A stretch of 64,000 nt of DNA from Roseibium polysiphoniae (GTDB lineage: Bacteria; Pseudomonadota; Alphaproteobacteria; Rhizobiales; Stappiaceae): positions 186,001 through 250,000 of the forward strand of contig NZ_JACYXJ010000004.1 of NCBI RefSeq assembly GCF_014842925.1, written 5' to 3'. The notes below the pieces were generated by a model. That model was not told where the DNA came from, did no database searches, and saw only the letters and a program-made list of their open reading frames with translations. Of this stretch, positions 44,028 to 54,315 are shown piece by piece. The position numbers were made by a program, and so were the translations under genes. Within the stretch, counting starts at the first letter, position 1, and the number at the start of each line of letters is the position of its first letter.

Positions 44028-45333
44028 GCTGCACGCCGGCGATCAGGTTCTAAGCTCAGATCAGATCGACCGGACCTTCAAGAATTTTCATGCCTTTTCC
44101 TGTCTCGCGATCGGCGTGTCAGGCGGCTCTGATTCACTCGCCCTTCTTTGTCTGCTGCATGACTGGCAACAACGCTCGCGTTGGCCCGGTCGCCTTCTTG
44201 TCTTGACCGTGGATCATGGTCTTCGGGACGAAAGCCCACAGGAAGCAGAGTTTGTAGGTGATCTTTGCCTCAAGATTGGCGTCGACCACAGGACGCTTCG
44301 TTGGACGTCTGCCAAGCCAAAATCAAATCTTCAGGACGAGGCCCGAAAGGCGCGTTACAGGCTTCTTGCCGAGGCAATGTCCGAGGACAATGCGGAAGCG
44401 CTTGTTCTGGCTCATCATCAAGATGACCAGGTCGAGACATTTCTTGATCGGCTTACGCGGGGCAGTGGCGTTTATGGCCTCGGCGCAATGCGTGCGGACG
44501 AGCGCTCTGGTCCAGAGGGATTGCGCCTCCTGCGGCCATTGCTGGACGTTCCAAAATCACAGTTGCAGGCGACCTTGCAGCAGATGGGTCAGGGTTGGTG
44601 CGAAGACCCCTCAAATGACAGCACGGACTACAAGCGTGTTCGATTGAGACATCTGGCGGCGGAACTCGCTGCGGAGGGCTTGGATGTCGAACGTCTGGTC
44701 GACACTGCAGGACGGCTTCGGCGCGCCGCCGATGCCATCGATTCATGGGTTGACCAAGTCTTGCAGAACAATGTTGAGGAGCATCCCGCCGGACCGCTTG
44801 CCTTGCACAGCGAGCAGTATTCCGGATTGCCGGAGGAAGTTCGGCTCAGACTGCTTTCACGCCTGATCCTGAGGGTAACGAGAACCGCGTATCCGCCGCG
44901 GCTTGCCAAGCTTGAGGCCCTTGATCTTGCGCTGTGCACCGATGAAAACGTTCGCTCGACCCTTGGTGGTGCGCAGATTGTGCGCTTTGGAGACCGTTTT
45001 TGTTTCTGGAAGGAAGCGGGGCGGCACCCGCCGGAAACCGCAAACCTGTGCGGGCAGGGGAGTATGGTTTGGGACGACCGTTTTCGTATTTCGTCAATGC
45101 GGGGTGCAATAGTCGAAGAGGGTGTGATGATTGGGCCATTGGCTGGAGCACCTGCAGCGGACGGTGAGTTCACCTTTCCTGAAGGCATGCCGAGGGACGC
45201 TTTTGCCACATGTCCGGCAATTTGGCGGCGCGAGAAGCTCTTGCTGGTTCCCGGTCTTTTCCATTCCGATCCGGAGATTGAGGCTTCGATTGCAGTGGAA
45301 CACCTGCGAAAATTGCCAATGCGCACGGTTTAG
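44011..45333 (+). CDS. tilS: tRNA(Ile)-lysidine synthetase
   Basis: A 440-residue enzyme that attaches lysine to C34 of the CAU-anticodon tRNA-Ile so that it reads AUA codons. The PP-loop is IGVSGGSDSLALLCLLHDW; other motifs are LTVDHGLRDESPQEAEFV, HHQDDQVETFLDRLTRGSG and SNDSTDYKRVRLRH. The GTG at 44011 has GGAAGAA upstream and is preferred to the ATG at 43966, which lies deeper in cpoB. The C-terminal half is poorly conserved, as usual. The order cpoB-tilS-ftsH is typical of Rhizobiales. Confidence 0.94.
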   Translation: MRSAPELHAGDQVLSSDQIDRTFKNFHAFSCLAIGVSGGSDSLALLCLLHDWQQRSRWPGRLLVLTVDHGLRDESPQEAEFVGDLCLKIGVDHRTLRWTSAKPKSNLQDEARKARYRLLAEAMSEDNAEALVLAHHQDDQVETFLDRLTRGSGVYGLGAMRADERSGPEGLRLLRPLLDVPKSQLQATLQQMGQGWCEDPSNDSTDYKRVRLRHLAAELAAEGLDVERLVDTAGRLRRAADAIDSWVDQVLQNNVEEHPAGPLALHSEQYSGLPEEVRLRLLSRLILRVTRTAYPPRLAKLEALDLALCTDENVRSTLGGAQIVRFGDRFCFWKEAGRHPPETANLCGQGSMVWDDRFRISSMRGAIVEEGVMIGPLAGAPAADGEFTFPEGMPRDAFATCPAIWRREKLLLVPGLFHSDPEIEASIAVEHLRKLPMRTV

Positions 45334-45535
45334 CTTTGCAAAAACGCCGTCGATTTTTTGCCGGCTTTGTCGTGGATAAGAAAAAAAGCACCTGATTCAT
45401 TTCGAGATTTAAGAAAAAAGTCAGTGCAGTTGCGCAAGAATGGCGCACCGCCTTGGCAGAGGGCTCTCTGCGACCTATCTTGGGATCAAGTACAAACCCG
45501 CGCACGTTGCCGCCCTTGGCGGTAAAGGGATCGAA

Positions 45536-47458
45536 ATGAACGCAAATTTTCGCAACTTCGCACTTTGGGTGATCATTGCTTTGCTGCTGATCGCCTTGTT
45601 TCAGCTGTTCCAGAGCCCAGGCCAGCGGAGTGCGACCAATGAGGTCGCCTTCTCGCAGTTCCTGAATCAGGCCGAGCGCGGTGAAATCCGCGATGTGACC
45701 ATTCAGGAGCAGCAGATCTCCGGTCACTACAACAGTGGTGGCTCGTTCCAGACCTATTCGCCGGAAAACGCGCAATATGTCGATCTACTCCGTGAGAAGG
45801 GTGTGCTGATCAACGCACGGCCGCCTTCAGAGAATTTCTCGCTGCTTGGCGCGCTTTTCTCATGGCTGCCGATGCTGATCATTCTCGGCATCTGGATTTT
45901 CGTGATGCGCCAGATGCAGGGTGGAGCTGGCGGCAAGGCGATGGGCTTCGGCAAATCGAAGGCCAAACTGCTCACCGAGGCTCATGGACGCGTTACGTTT
46001 GAAGACGTTGCTGGTATCGACGAAGCCAAGGAAGATCTTCAGGAGATCGTTGAGTTCCTGCGTGATCCGCAGAAGTTCCAGCGCCTTGGAGGCCGGATCC
46101 CACGCGGTGTTCTTCTGGTCGGTCCTCCGGGCACCGGTAAGACGCTCACCGCACGGGCCGTTGCGGGTGAGGCGAATGTGCCGTTCTTCACCATTTCGGG
46201 TTCTGACTTTGTCGAAATGTTTGTTGGCGTCGGCGCGAGCCGTGTCCGCGATATGTTTGAGCAGGCGAAGAAGAATTCTCCTTGCATCATCTTTATCGAT
46301 GAAATCGATGCTGTTGGACGTCACCGCGGCGCTGGTCTCGGCGGCGGCAATGATGAGCGCGAGCAGACATTGAACCAGTTGCTTGTGGAGATGGATGGTT
46401 TTGAGCCCAACGAAGGCGTCATCATCATCGCTGCGACCAACCGTCCTGACGTTCTGGATCCGGCGCTCCTGCGTCCGGGCCGTTTCGACCGTCAGATCGT
46501 TGTCCCGAACCCGGATGTCACTGGCCGCGAAAAGATCCTCAAGGTTCACATGCGCAAGGTGCCGCTCGCGCCCGATGTCGATGTGAAGACACTGGCACGC
46601 GGTACGCCTGGCTTTTCTGGTGCTGACCTAATGAACCTTGTAAACGAAGCGGCGCTTCTGGCAGCTCGCCGGTCCAAGCGTCTGGTGACGATGGCCGAGT
46701 TCGAGGATGCCAAGGATAAGGTGATGATGGGCGCGGAACGCCGCACCCTGGTCATGACCGAAGAAGAAAAGAAGCTGACGGCCTACCATGAAGCCGGTCA
46801 TGCATTGGTCGCGCTTCATCAGGAAGCGTCTGATCCAATCCACAAGGCAACCATCATTCCGCGCGGACGTGCGCTTGGAATGGTCATGCGCCTTCCGGAG
46901 AAGGACCAGGTGTCCCTGACGCGGGCGAAGTGCAAGGCCGACCTTGCTGTTGCCATGGGTGGGCGCGTGGCCGAGGAAATGATCTTCGGCTATGAAAAAG
47001 TCACTTCCGGCGCGTCTGGCGATATTCAGATGGCAACCAAACTTGCCAGGGCAATGGCGACGCAGTTTGGTATGTCAGACAAGCTCGGCCCGCTGCTCTA
47101 TGGCGAGAATCAGGAAGAGGTGTTCCTCGGCCATTCCGTCGCCAAGAACCAGCATGTCTCCGACGAAACGCAGAAAATCGTCGATGCGGAGATCAAGTCC
47201 TTCGTCAATCAGGGCTATGAGACCGCAAAGAAGGTTCTGGGTGATTACGAGGACGAGCTGCACACCATTGCCAAGGGCCTTCTTGAGTACGAAACCCTGT
47301 CGGGTGACGAGATCAAGAACCTCCTGAAGGGTAAGCCGCCGGTGCGCGACACTGATGACGATCAGCCGATTGGACGGTCTTCGGCTGTTCCTTCTGCAGG
47401 GGTCAAGCGTGGCGGTGACGAGCCAAGCGGCGGCATGGAGCCTCAACCGCAGGCCTGA
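45536..47458 (+). CDS. ftsH: ATP-dependent zinc metalloprotease FtsH
   Basis: A 640-residue membrane protease. Helices lie at about residues 8-27 and 105-125 with a periplasmic domain between. The AAA+ domain has Walker [20 protein letters not shown], Walker [17 protein letters not shown] and the second region of homology [20 protein letters not shown]. The zinc site is [13 protein letters not shown]. FtsH degrades misfolded membrane proteins, LpxC and, in many bacteria, sigma-32, encoded here at 59724. The ATG at 45536 follows AAAGGGATCGAA; the frame from 45440 is not family sequence. Confidence 0.97.
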   Translation: MNANFRNFALWVIIALLLIALFQLFQSPGQRSATNEVAFSQFLNQAERGEIRDVTIQEQQISGHYNSGGSFQTYSPENAQYVDLLREKGVLINARPPSENFSLLGALFSWLPMLIILGIWIFVMRQMQGGAGGKAMGFGKSKAKLLTEAHGRVTFEDVAGIDEAKEDLQEIVEFLRDPQKFQRLGGRIPRGVLLVGPPGTGKTLTARAVAGEANVPFFTISGSDFVEMFVGVGASRVRDMFEQAKKNSPCIIFIDEIDAVGRHRGAGLGGGNDEREQTLNQLLVEMDGFEPNEGVIIIAATNRPDVLDPALLRPGRFDRQIVVPNPDVTGREKILKVHMRKVPLAPDVDVKTLARGTPGFSGADLMNLVNEAALLAARRSKRLVTMAEFEDAKDKVMMGAERRTLVMTEEEKKLTAYHEAGHALVALHQEASDPIHKATIIPRGRALGMVMRLPEKDQVSLTRAKCKADLAVAMGGRVAEEMIFGYEKVTSGASGDIQMATKLARAMATQFGMSDKLGPLLYGENQEEVFLGHSVAKNQHVSDETQKIVDAEIKSFVNQGYETAKKVLGDYEDELHTIAKGLLEYETLSGDEIKNLLKGKPPVRDTDDDQPIGRSSAVPSAGVKRGGDEPSGGMEPQPQA

Positions 47459-47481
47459 TCCAGCCATAGTCCACTAAATGA

Positions 47482-47510
47482 AATGCTCGGTCCTTGACCG
47501 GGCATTTTTC
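47482..47510 (+). terminator. Rho-independent terminator of ftsH
   Basis: ATGCTCGGTC pairs with GACCGGGCAT (one G-T) across CTT and is followed by TTTTTCTT. Confidence 0.85.
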
Positions 47511-47625
47511 TTGGCAAATATCCGTAACATTCGCTCATAATTTTTGAACCGTTTTGTGGGACGATCCGGGTTAGGGTCTGGGCTCAAAAGACCTGCGACG
47601 AACACTTACAGGGACATCAATTCTC

Positions 47626-48969
47626 ATGCGCAAGTTCTTCGGAACGGACGGCATCCGCGGCCGTGCAAATGTATTTCCCATGACAGCCGAAATGGCGCTC
47701 AAGGTCGGCATGGCCGCTGGGCTGGCCTTCAAGAATGGTGAGCATCGCCACCGGGTCGTGATCGGCAAGGATACGCGTCTGTCAGGGTATATGATCGAAA
47801 ATGCGCTTGTTGCCGGATTTACGTCCGTTGGTATGGATGTCTTCCTCCTTGGCCCGATGCCGACACCTTCCGTTGCCATGCTGACCCGATCCCTGAGGGC
47901 CGACCTTGGGGTGATGATTTCCGCATCTCACAACCCATTCCACGACAATGGCATCAAGTTTTTCGGACCGGACGGGTTCAAGCTTAGCGATGGCATTGAG
48001 CTTGAGATCGAGGCCCTGGCTGAAAGCGATATGATCAATCGTCTTTCCGGTTCGGGAGAGCTCGGCAGAGCGCGGCGAATTGAAGGGGCGCAGCAGCGTT
48101 ATATCGAATTTGCCAAGCGTACTTTGCCGCGCGAGATGAGTCTCGAGGGTCTGCGCGTAGTCATCGATTGCGCCAATGGTGCCGCCTACAAGGTTGCCCC
48201 AGAGGCACTTTGGGAGCTGGGCGCAGATGTTGTCAGCCTTGGAGTGTCTCCTGATGGTTTCAACATCAACAAGGATTGCGGGTCGACCTCCACGGATGCG
48301 CTGGCCAAAAAGGTCCATGAAGTACGCGCCGATATCGGCATCGCTCTTGATGGCGATGCAGACCGGGTGATCATCGTTGACGAGAATGGCAACGTGATTG
48401 ACGGTGACCAGTTGATGGCCGTCGTCGCCCAATCCTGGCAGGCTCACAACCGCCTTTCCCAGCCAGGTATTGTTGCGACTGTCATGTCCAATCTTGGGCT
48501 CGAGCGTTATCTCGGTGACCTTGGGCTGTCACTTGCACGGACCAAGGTTGGTGACCGCTATGTGGTCGAGCATATGCGGGCACAGGGCTACAATGTGGGC
48601 GGTGAGCAGTCTGGCCATATTGTTCTGTCTGATTTTGCGACGACGGGAGACGGCTTGATCGCAGCCCTTCAGGTCATGGCCTGTGTGAAAGACATGGGCC
48701 GGTCGGTTTCCGAAGTTTGCCGGCGGTTCGATCCAGTGCCTCAGCTGTTGAAGAATGTGCGCTACAGCGGTGGTACCCCACTTGAGCAGGCTGACGTAAG
48801 GGCCGCTATCGAAGATGGTGAGCATCGGCTTGGTAATTCGGGCCGGCTTGTCATTCGGGCGTCCGGAACTGAACCACTCATCCGCGTCATGGCGGAGGGA
48901 GATGACGCTGGCCTCATCAAGCAGGTCGTCAATGACATCGCCGATGTTGTTGCCAGGACGGCCGCCTGA
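47626..48969 (+). CDS. glmM: Phosphoglucosamine mutase
   Basis: A 447-residue enzyme that isomerises glucosamine-6-phosphate to glucosamine-1-phosphate for peptidoglycan and LPS synthesis. It starts [19 protein letters not shown]. The phosphoserine loop is [20 protein letters not shown], the metal loop is [14 protein letters not shown], and the phosphate-binding loop is [17 protein letters not shown]. It has its own terminators on both sides, so it is probably transcribed alone, downstream of ftsH. Confidence 0.97.
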   Translation: MRKFFGTDGIRGRANVFPMTAEMALKVGMAAGLAFKNGEHRHRVVIGKDTRLSGYMIENALVAGFTSVGMDVFLLGPMPTPSVAMLTRSLRADLGVMISASHNPFHDNGIKFFGPDGFKLSDGIELEIEALAESDMINRLSGSGELGRARRIEGAQQRYIEFAKRTLPREMSLEGLRVVIDCANGAAYKVAPEALWELGADVVSLGVSPDGFNINKDCGSTSTDALAKKVHEVRADIGIALDGDADRVIIVDENGNVIDGDQLMAVVAQSWQAHNRLSQPGIVATVMSNLGLERYLGDLGLSLARTKVGDRYVVEHMRAQGYNVGGEQSGHIVLSDFATTGDGLIAALQVMACVKDMGRSVSEVCRRFDPVPQLLKNVRYSGGTPLEQADVRAAIEDGEHRLGNSGRLVIRASGTEPLIRVMAEGDDAGLIKQVVNDIADVVARTAA

Positions 48970-49008
48970 CGACATCACGAAATGCTGTTGAACGTATGAA
49001 CTCACGAA

Positions 49009-49041
49009 GAGGCATCACTTTTTAAGTGGTGCCTTTCTTTC
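49009..49041 (+). terminator. Probable Rho-independent terminator of glmM
   Basis: AGGCATCAC pairs with GTGGTGCCT (one G-T) across TTTTTAA and is followed by TTCTTTC. It lies 40 bases after the glmM stop. Confidence 0.75.
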
Positions 49042-49067
49042 ATTTATATTAACGAGATCTTGCGACG

Positions 49068-49082
49068 TTAAGTTTATATTAA
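49068..49082. promoter_or_regulatory. Perfect CtrA-type box, distal
   Basis: TTAA-GTTTATA-TTAA, an exact match to TTAA-N7-TTAA, 126 bases before the outer-membrane protein start and in an AT-rich stretch. Confidence 0.6.
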
Positions 49083-49110
49083 GGTAAAAAAACGGCGTTA
49101 AAGAACAGGG

Positions 49111-49125
49111 TTAAGTCGACCTTAA
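49111..49125. promoter_or_regulatory. Perfect CtrA-type box, proximal
   Basis: TTAA-GTCGACC-TTAA, a second exact TTAA-N7-TTAA match, 83 bases before the same gene. The centres of the two boxes are 43 bases apart, about four helical turns, so they would lie on one face of the DNA. Confidence 0.65.
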
Positions 49126-49207
49126 TCATTTTTGACCAATCTGCCCTTGATGTATCTAGCGCGACCCGCAGAGGATTATGCGGACGCCTGACGTAAAGGA
49201 CGAGGAC

Positions 49208-50020
49208 ATGGTCATGTTTTTAAAGCGATTGTCTTTGACCGGCGCCGCAGTGGTTCTTTCAACTGCGGCCATGGCGGCGGATCTTCCGGCCCCGGTCATT
49301 GAGCATATTCCGGAAGTTCCGGCTGCCGGCGGATGGTATCTGCGCGGCGATATTGGCTACAAGGTTTATGAGGATCCGACCGGCCGGTTCAACGATCCCG
49401 TTGCCGGTGATTTCCGTTATCAGCGTGAGACCATGGACGATGCCTGGATGATCGGCGTTGGTGTCGGTTATCAATTCACCGACTACTTCCGCGGCGATGT
49501 CACGCTCGACTATGAAACTGCTGCAGAAGCCAAGGGCTATGCGGTTTGTGGAACTTGTACCGGTGGGTTCTCAGAAGAGAGCACAGACATTGATGTCTGG
49601 ACTGTGATGGTCAACGGGTATGTGGATATTGGTACGTGGCACAATATCACGCCTTATGTTGGTGCGGGCATTGGTGCGGCCTACGTTCGTACGAGCGGCA
49701 CGACCTCTGTGAACCCAGGTGCCTCCGCCGTTAAATACGACGGCGACCACGGCGAATGGAACTTTGCCTGGGCGTTGATGGCTGGTGCTTCCTATGCGGT
49801 GACGCCGAACTGGAGCATTGATGCGGGCTATCGCTACAAGAATCTCGGCACCGCCAAAACGGTCAAGTATTACAACACCGGGTCCGGCAACACGCGCTCC
49901 GAGTTCAAGGATCTGACCGCCCACGAATTCCGTCTGGGTGCTCGCTATACCTTCGACAGCTATGCGGCGGCTCCAGCTCCGAGCTACTACCCGGCACAGC
50001 CGATCACCAGCAACTTCTAA
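49208..50020 (+). CDS. Outer-membrane beta-barrel protein (Omp25/RopB-like)
   Basis: A 270-residue exported protein. A signal peptide ends at AAMA-ADLPAP. The mature part has alternating amphipathic strands with aromatic ends (GGWYLRGDIGYKVYEDP, GVGVGYQFTDYFRGDVTLDY, WSIDAGYRYKNLG, HEFRLGARYTF), the pattern of small eight-strand barrels such as Brucella Omp25 and rhizobial RopB. A Cys pair (VCGTCTGG) in one loop may form a disulfide. GAGGAC precedes the ATG at 49208. Two perfect CtrA-type boxes lie upstream, suggesting cell-cycle control. Confidence 0.88.
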   Translation: MVMFLKRLSLTGAAVVLSTAAMAADLPAPVIEHIPEVPAAGGWYLRGDIGYKVYEDPTGRFNDPVAGDFRYQRETMDDAWMIGVGVGYQFTDYFRGDVTLDYETAAEAKGYAVCGTCTGGFSEESTDIDVWTVMVNGYVDIGTWHNITPYVGAGIGAAYVRTSGTTSVNPGASAVKYDGDHGEWNFAWALMAGASYAVTPNWSIDAGYRYKNLGTAKTVKYYNTGSGNTRSEFKDLTAHEFRLGARYTFDSYAAAPAPSYYPAQPITSNF

Positions 50021-50043
50021 GCTGGTCTTCATAAGCGATTTGG

Positions 50044-50071
50044 AAAGCCGGCCCAGCGGGTCGGCTTTTTC
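50044..50071 (+). terminator. Rho-independent terminator of the outer-membrane gene
   Basis: AAGCCGGCCC pairs with GGGTCGGCTT (one G-T) across AGC and runs into TTTTTCTG. Confidence 0.85.
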
Positions 50072-50117
50072 TGTTTGCGCGACAGTTACCTCGAATTGAA
50101 TTGACGAACTGCCGGAA

Positions 50118-50184
50118 CAGTCCTATCCCCATCAGTGGGCCACCCCTCCCCAACGAGGGGCTCCTATCTGTGAGGGTAGATTAC
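50118..50184 (+). promoter_or_regulatory. Structured serC leader (resembles the alphaproteobacterial serC motif)
   Basis: The 67 bases before the serC ATG contain CCTATC twice (50122-50127 and 50163-50168) and a perfect hairpin CCCCTC (50143-50148) with GAGGGG (50155-50160). The second copy can pair CTATC with GGTAG and would hide the GAGGG ribosome site. A conserved serC leader motif is known in alphaproteobacteria from comparative genomics; I match it by position and general form only. Confidence 0.55.
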
Positions 50185-51351
50185 ATGACTATAGGAATCT
50201 CGAAGCCGGACGTGCGTCCGGCCAATCCAAATTTTTCGTCCGGACCCTGCTCCAAGCGACCTGGCTGGTCCCTTGAGGGCCTCGCCGATGCGCCGCTTGG
50301 CCGGTCTCATCGCGCCAAGGTTGGAAAAGCCAAGCTGGCCGAGGCGATAGACCTGACACGCGAAGTGCTCAAGGTTCCCGCCGACTACCGGATCGGCATT
50401 GTCCCCGCATCAGACACCGGCGCTGTCGAGATGGCCATGTGGTCTCTTCTTGGTGCTCGTCCGGTCGACATGCTTGCCTGGGAGAGTTTTGGTTCTGGCT
50501 GGGTCACGGACGTTCTGAAACAGCTGAAGCTGGACGGTGCCCGCAAGATCGAAGCGCCCTATGGCGAGTTGCCTGATCTAGCAAGTGTCGACTTTTCCCA
50601 CGATGTCGTCTTCACCTGGAATGGCACGACCTCCGGCGTTCGCGTTCCGAACGCGGATTGGATCCCTGCCGACCGTGAAGGCCTGACGATCTGTGACGCC
50701 ACGTCTGCTGCGTTTGCGCAGGATCTGGAATTTTCCAAGCTCGATGTTGTGACGTTCTCCTGGCAAAAAGTGCTCGGCGGGGAGGCGGCGCACGGGGTCT
50801 TGATCCTGAGCCCACGGGCGGTCGAACGTCTCGAGAGTTATGTCCCATCCTGGCCTTTGCCAAAGATCTTCCGCATGACAAAGGGCGGCAAGCTGATCGA
50901 AGGCATCTTCAAGGGTGAGACGATCAACACACCGTCCATGCTCTGCGTCGAGGACTATCTCGATGCCCTGAAATGGTCTCAGTCCATTGGGGGCCTGGAA
51001 GGCTTGAAGGCTCGCGCAGATGGCAATTTGAAAGTCCTCGCCGACTGGGTCGAGAAGACCAACTGGGTGGAATTTCTGGCTGTCGAGCCGGCGACGAGGT
51101 CCAATACGTCGGTCTGTTTCAAGGTGGTTGACCCGGACGTGACGGCGCTTCCTGCGGATGCTCAGGCTGCATTTGCCAAGGCGATGGTTGCTGCGCTTGA
51201 TGCCGAAGGCGTTGCCTACGACATCGGTGCCTACCGCGATGCCCCCTCCGGTCTGCGGATCTGGTCGGGAGCCACAATCGAAGCGTCTGACCTCGAGGCT
51301 CTGGTTGCCTGGCTTGACTGGGCTTTCGCCGATCAGAAAGCGCGCCTCTAG
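50185..51351 (+). CDS. serC: Phosphoserine aminotransferase, alphaproteobacterial type
   Basis: A 388-residue PLP enzyme that converts 3-phosphohydroxypyruvate to phosphoserine, the second step of serine synthesis. It has [47 protein letters not shown], and the PLP-binding Lys in [16 protein letters not shown]. These fit the alphaproteobacterial/archaeal subgroup and not the E. coli form. The ATG at 50185 has GAGGG upstream inside the structured leader; the frame back to 50101 crosses that leader and is not protein. serA follows 88 bases on. Confidence 0.95.
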   Translation: MTIGISKPDVRPANPNFSSGPCSKRPGWSLEGLADAPLGRSHRAKVGKAKLAEAIDLTREVLKVPADYRIGIVPASDTGAVEMAMWSLLGARPVDMLAWESFGSGWVTDVLKQLKLDGARKIEAPYGELPDLASVDFSHDVVFTWNGTTSGVRVPNADWIPADREGLTICDATSAAFAQDLEFSKLDVVTFSWQKVLGGEAAHGVLILSPRAVERLESYVPSWPLPKIFRMTKGGKLIEGIFKGETINTPSMLCVEDYLDALKWSQSIGGLEGLKARADGNLKVLADWVEKTNWVEFLAVEPATRSNTSVCFKVVDPDVTALPADAQAAFAKAMVAALDAEGVAYDIGAYRDAPSGLRIWSGATIEASDLEALVAWLDWAFADQKARL

Positions 51352-51439
51352 AGGCTGCAAATTCTTCAAGTGACACGGAAAATGTGCTCGACCGGTGACC
51401 CGGCCGAGCCCTCTTCAACACAATTGAGGAGTGCGCCTT

Positions 51440-53026
51440 ATGGCTCCGAAGGTACTGATTTCAGATAAGCTGTCGCCTGCCGCCGTCCAGATCTTCAAGG
51501 ATCGCGGGATCGACGTGGATTTCCAGCCTGACCTTGGCAAGGACAAGGAGAAACTCCTTGCCGCCATTGGCGACTATGATGGTCTCGCAATTCGGTCGGC
51601 CACAAAGGTCACGGAAAAGATCATTGCCGCAGCCGATAACCTCAAGGTGATCGGTCGGGCCGGTATCGGCGTCGACAACGTTGATATCCCGCATGCAACT
51701 GCACGCGGCATCATCGTCATGAACACCCCGTTCGGCAACGCGATCACCACGGCTGAACACGCAATTGCGATGATGTTCTCGGCGGCACGGCAGATTCCGG
51801 CCGCGGATGCATCGACCCAGGCGGGCAAGTGGGAAAAATCCCGGTTTATGGGGAAAGAGATCACCGCAAAAACGTTGGGCCTGATCGGTTGCGGCAATAT
51901 TGGTTCGATCGTCGCCGATCGGGCGATCGGCCTCAAGATGAAGGTGGTCGCTTTTGATCCGTTCCTCACGCCCGAGCGCGCCGTGGTGTTGGGCGTCGAG
52001 AAAGTCGAGCTCGACGAGCTTTTGCGCCGTGCCGATTTTCTGACGCTGCACACGCCTCTGACGGACAAAACCCGTAACATCATCGATGCGGCGGCGATCG
52101 AAAAAATGAAGCCTGGCGCATTCATCATCAATTGCGCCCGTGGGGGCTTGGTTGATGAGGCGGCAGTTCGCGCTGCGCTGGACGAAGGTAAGCTCGGCGG
52201 TGCCGCCTTTGATGTCTTCGTTCAGGAGCCGGCAAAGGAAAATACCCTGTTCGGTGCTCCCAATTTTGTCTCGACGCCGCATCTTGGGGCATCAACCAGC
52301 GAAGCACAGGAAAATGTCGCGCTGCAGGTCGCGGAGCAGATGTGCGATTTTCTGCTGGAGGGGGCGGTTTCCAACGCGCTCAACATGCCATCGATATCGG
52401 CGGAAGAAGCTCCCAAACTGACGCCATTCGTTCAGCTCGCCGAACAGCTGGGTTCTTTTGCCGGACAGCTCACCGAGAGCGGGATCAAGAAGGTGCGTCT
52501 GGAATATGCTGGCGCTGTGGCCGATCTCAATACAAAGGCGCTGACTTCAGCCGCGTTGACAGGGGTTCTGACCCCTCTGCTTCAGACCGTAAATATGGTG
52601 TCCGCCCCTGTGGTTGCCCGTGAGCGGGGGATCGAAGTGGAAGAAATTCGCCGCGAGAAAAAAGGTGCCTATGAAACCTACATCCGGCTGACCCTGGTCA
52701 CGGAGCATCAGGAGCGCTCCGTTGCGGGAACCGTCTTCGCAGATGGCAAGCCAAGGATTATCCAGGTCAAAGGCATCAACATGGAGGCGGAACTGGGCGC
52801 GCATATGCTCTATGTCACCAATGAGGACAAGCCTGGTTTCATTGGTCATCTCGGAATGGAACTTGGGAGCGCAGGCGTGAACATTGCGACCTTCAATCTT
52901 GGACGTATCGCAGCTGGGCAGGATGCGATTTGTCTTGTCGAAGTTGACGGCAAGGTGCCCCAGGAGGTGATGGACCGTTTGGCTGCGGTCTCTCATGTGA
53001 AGCAGGTGAAGTCTCTGTCGTTCTGA
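51440..53026 (+). CDS. serA: D-3-phosphoglycerate dehydrogenase
   Basis: A 528-residue NAD-dependent enzyme that starts serine synthesis. It has VIGRAGIGVDNVDIPHATAR, the Rossmann motif LGLIGCGNIGSIVADRA, the catalytic NCARGGLVDEAAVRAAL and HLGASTSEAQENVALQVAEQ. An intervening domain (about 315-450) and a C-terminal ACT domain (VTNEDKPGFIGHLGMELGSA) make it the long form, usually inhibited by serine. GAGGAG precedes the ATG at 51440. It forms the serC-serA operon. Confidence 0.97.
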   Translation: MAPKVLISDKLSPAAVQIFKDRGIDVDFQPDLGKDKEKLLAAIGDYDGLAIRSATKVTEKIIAAADNLKVIGRAGIGVDNVDIPHATARGIIVMNTPFGNAITTAEHAIAMMFSAARQIPAADASTQAGKWEKSRFMGKEITAKTLGLIGCGNIGSIVADRAIGLKMKVVAFDPFLTPERAVVLGVEKVELDELLRRADFLTLHTPLTDKTRNIIDAAAIEKMKPGAFIINCARGGLVDEAAVRAALDEGKLGGAAFDVFVQEPAKENTLFGAPNFVSTPHLGASTSEAQENVALQVAEQMCDFLLEGAVSNALNMPSISAEEAPKLTPFVQLAEQLGSFAGQLTESGIKKVRLEYAGAVADLNTKALTSAALTGVLTPLLQTVNMVSAPVVARERGIEVEEIRREKKGAYETYIRLTLVTEHQERSVAGTVFADGKPRIIQVKGINMEAELGAHMLYVTNEDKPGFIGHLGMELGSAGVNIATFNLGRIAAGQDAICLVEVDGKVPQEVMDRLAAVSHVKQVKSLSF

Positions 53027-53052
53027 GAACGGGCATCCAGCCAATTTGTTGG

Positions 53053-53085
53053 AGAGGCGGTCCTTTGGGCCGCCTTTTCTTTTTA
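53053..53085 (+). terminator. Rho-independent terminator of serCA
   Basis: AGGCGGTCC pairs with GGGCCGCCT across TTT (one G-T), followed by TTTCTTTTT. It also reaches the stop codon of the convergent EamA gene. Confidence 0.88.
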
Positions 53086-53988
53086 GGTCAGACCGAGGCG
53101 GCGGAGGATGATGCGGCCGTCGAGAACCAACAATCCCAAGAGCAGCAGGCCAAGTCCGCCAATCTGGAAGCCCGTCAGGCTCTCACCTAAAATTATCACG
53201 CCAAAAAGGATCGCGGTTGCCGGTACGATAAGGGTCACCAGAGATGCATTGGTCGCGCCGGCGTCCGCAAGGAGCCTGAAATAGATCAGGTAAGCCGCCG
53301 CTGTTGCGACCAGTCCAAGGGCCAGGACGTTGGCCCAGACTTCAAATGAAACACTGGTCATCGTCCAGCTGCCTGACGACAGAACGGCGATCGGCAACAT
53401 GATGAGGCTTGAGCCGGTGAGCTGTCCGGTCGCCGATATGACTGGCGGCAGATCCTTGAAACGCCTCGCATAGGCGGCGGCCAGCCCATAGGACAAGGCT
53501 GCCCCCAGACACGCCAGTTGGGCCCATAGTGGATCGTGACCAGCTCCTGTCAAATTCGGCAGGAGCATTATCGCGACACCTGCAATGCCCAAGACGACAC
53601 CTGCAGCCCTATGAAACTGGACGGTCTCCTGCTGGAGCAGAACTGCGGCAATGACAAAGGTGAAAATCGGGGTCGTCGCGTTGAGGATCGACGCCAGTCC
53701 CGCGGAGATTTCGGTCTGTCCCCAAAAGAGAAGCGAAAAGGGAACGGCGTTGTTCAGCAGTCCCATGACGAGAAAAGAGACCAAGAGCGTGGGAGAGAGT
53801 GGGAACGAGATGCCCCGGAGTCGTAAAACGAAATGAAGGGCCAAACCTGCAATCAAAACTCGAAGAAAGACCAGAACAAGTGGTGGAATTTCCGCGACTG
53901 CCACCTTGGCGAAGAGAAATGAACCGCCCCAGATCGTGCCGAGCAGAAGCAGCAAAAACCAGTTCGCCAGTGTCATTGATCTATCCAT
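53083..53988 (-). CDS. EamA/DMT family transporter
   Basis: A protein of about 301 residues with ten hydrophobic segments in two EamA repeats, beginning with NWFLLLLLGTIWGGSFLFAK. The repeats are marked by VLVFLRVLIAGLALHFVLRL and GAALSYGLAAAYARRFKDLP. Members export amino acids, sugars or drugs; the substrate is unknown. ATGs at 53991, 53988 and 53976 are all possible starts; the frame runs on to 54438, but the upstream part lacks family similarity and crosses the purA promoter region. Confidence 0.88.
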   Translation of the reverse strand: MDRSMTLANWFLLLLLGTIWGGSFLFAKVAVAEIPPLVLVFLRVLIAGLALHFVLRLRGISFPLSPTLLVSFLVMGLLNNAVPFSLLFWGQTEISAGLASILNATTPIFTFVIAAVLLQQETVQFHRAAGVVLGIAGVAIMLLPNLTGAGHDPLWAQLACLGAALSYGLAAAYARRFKDLPPVISATGQLTGSSLIMLPIAVLSSGSWTMTSVSFEVWANVLALGLVATAAAYLIYFRLLADAGATNASLVTLIVPATAILFGVIILGESLTGFQIGGLGLLLLGLLVLDGRIILRRLGLT

Positions 53989-54315
53989 CATCACGGGTTG
54001 TTCGATTGCACTGCCTAACAGCTGTGAGCAGTAGACGACACCCGAAAACCGATGTGAGAGACAGCTGTAGCAGGGTATCCGGCATTCATCGCGAACTGCC
54101 GAGAACGGGCGGCTTAGTGCGGTGCCGATTGAGTTAGGTATCTGATATTGAACGACTTTTAATGCTCCTGCGAAAAAGCGGCTCCAGGGCTCGCAAGTTG
54201 ATGACCAAATGGCTATAGTCCGCCGCGTTTGCCTCGGATACCCGTTCGGGGCTCGATGTGTTTGCGCCTTATTCAAAAGGCGCCTGTAATGCCGCTTCAG
54301 GAGGGCGTTTATTCC
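53989..54315. other. Divergent region between the EamA gene and purA
   Basis: About 327 bases that must carry the promoters for both genes. I see no strong hairpin, operator or recognisable promoter pair. The long minus-strand frame that crosses it is unlike protein (rich in Arg, Pro, Cys and Ser). AGGAGG at about 54299 belongs to purA. Confidence 0.5.

Noticed and set aside
49098-49114. A third CtrA-type box, TTAA-N9-TTAA
   Set aside because: The spacer is 9 bases, not 7; it arises from flanking AT-rich sequence and the proximal box.
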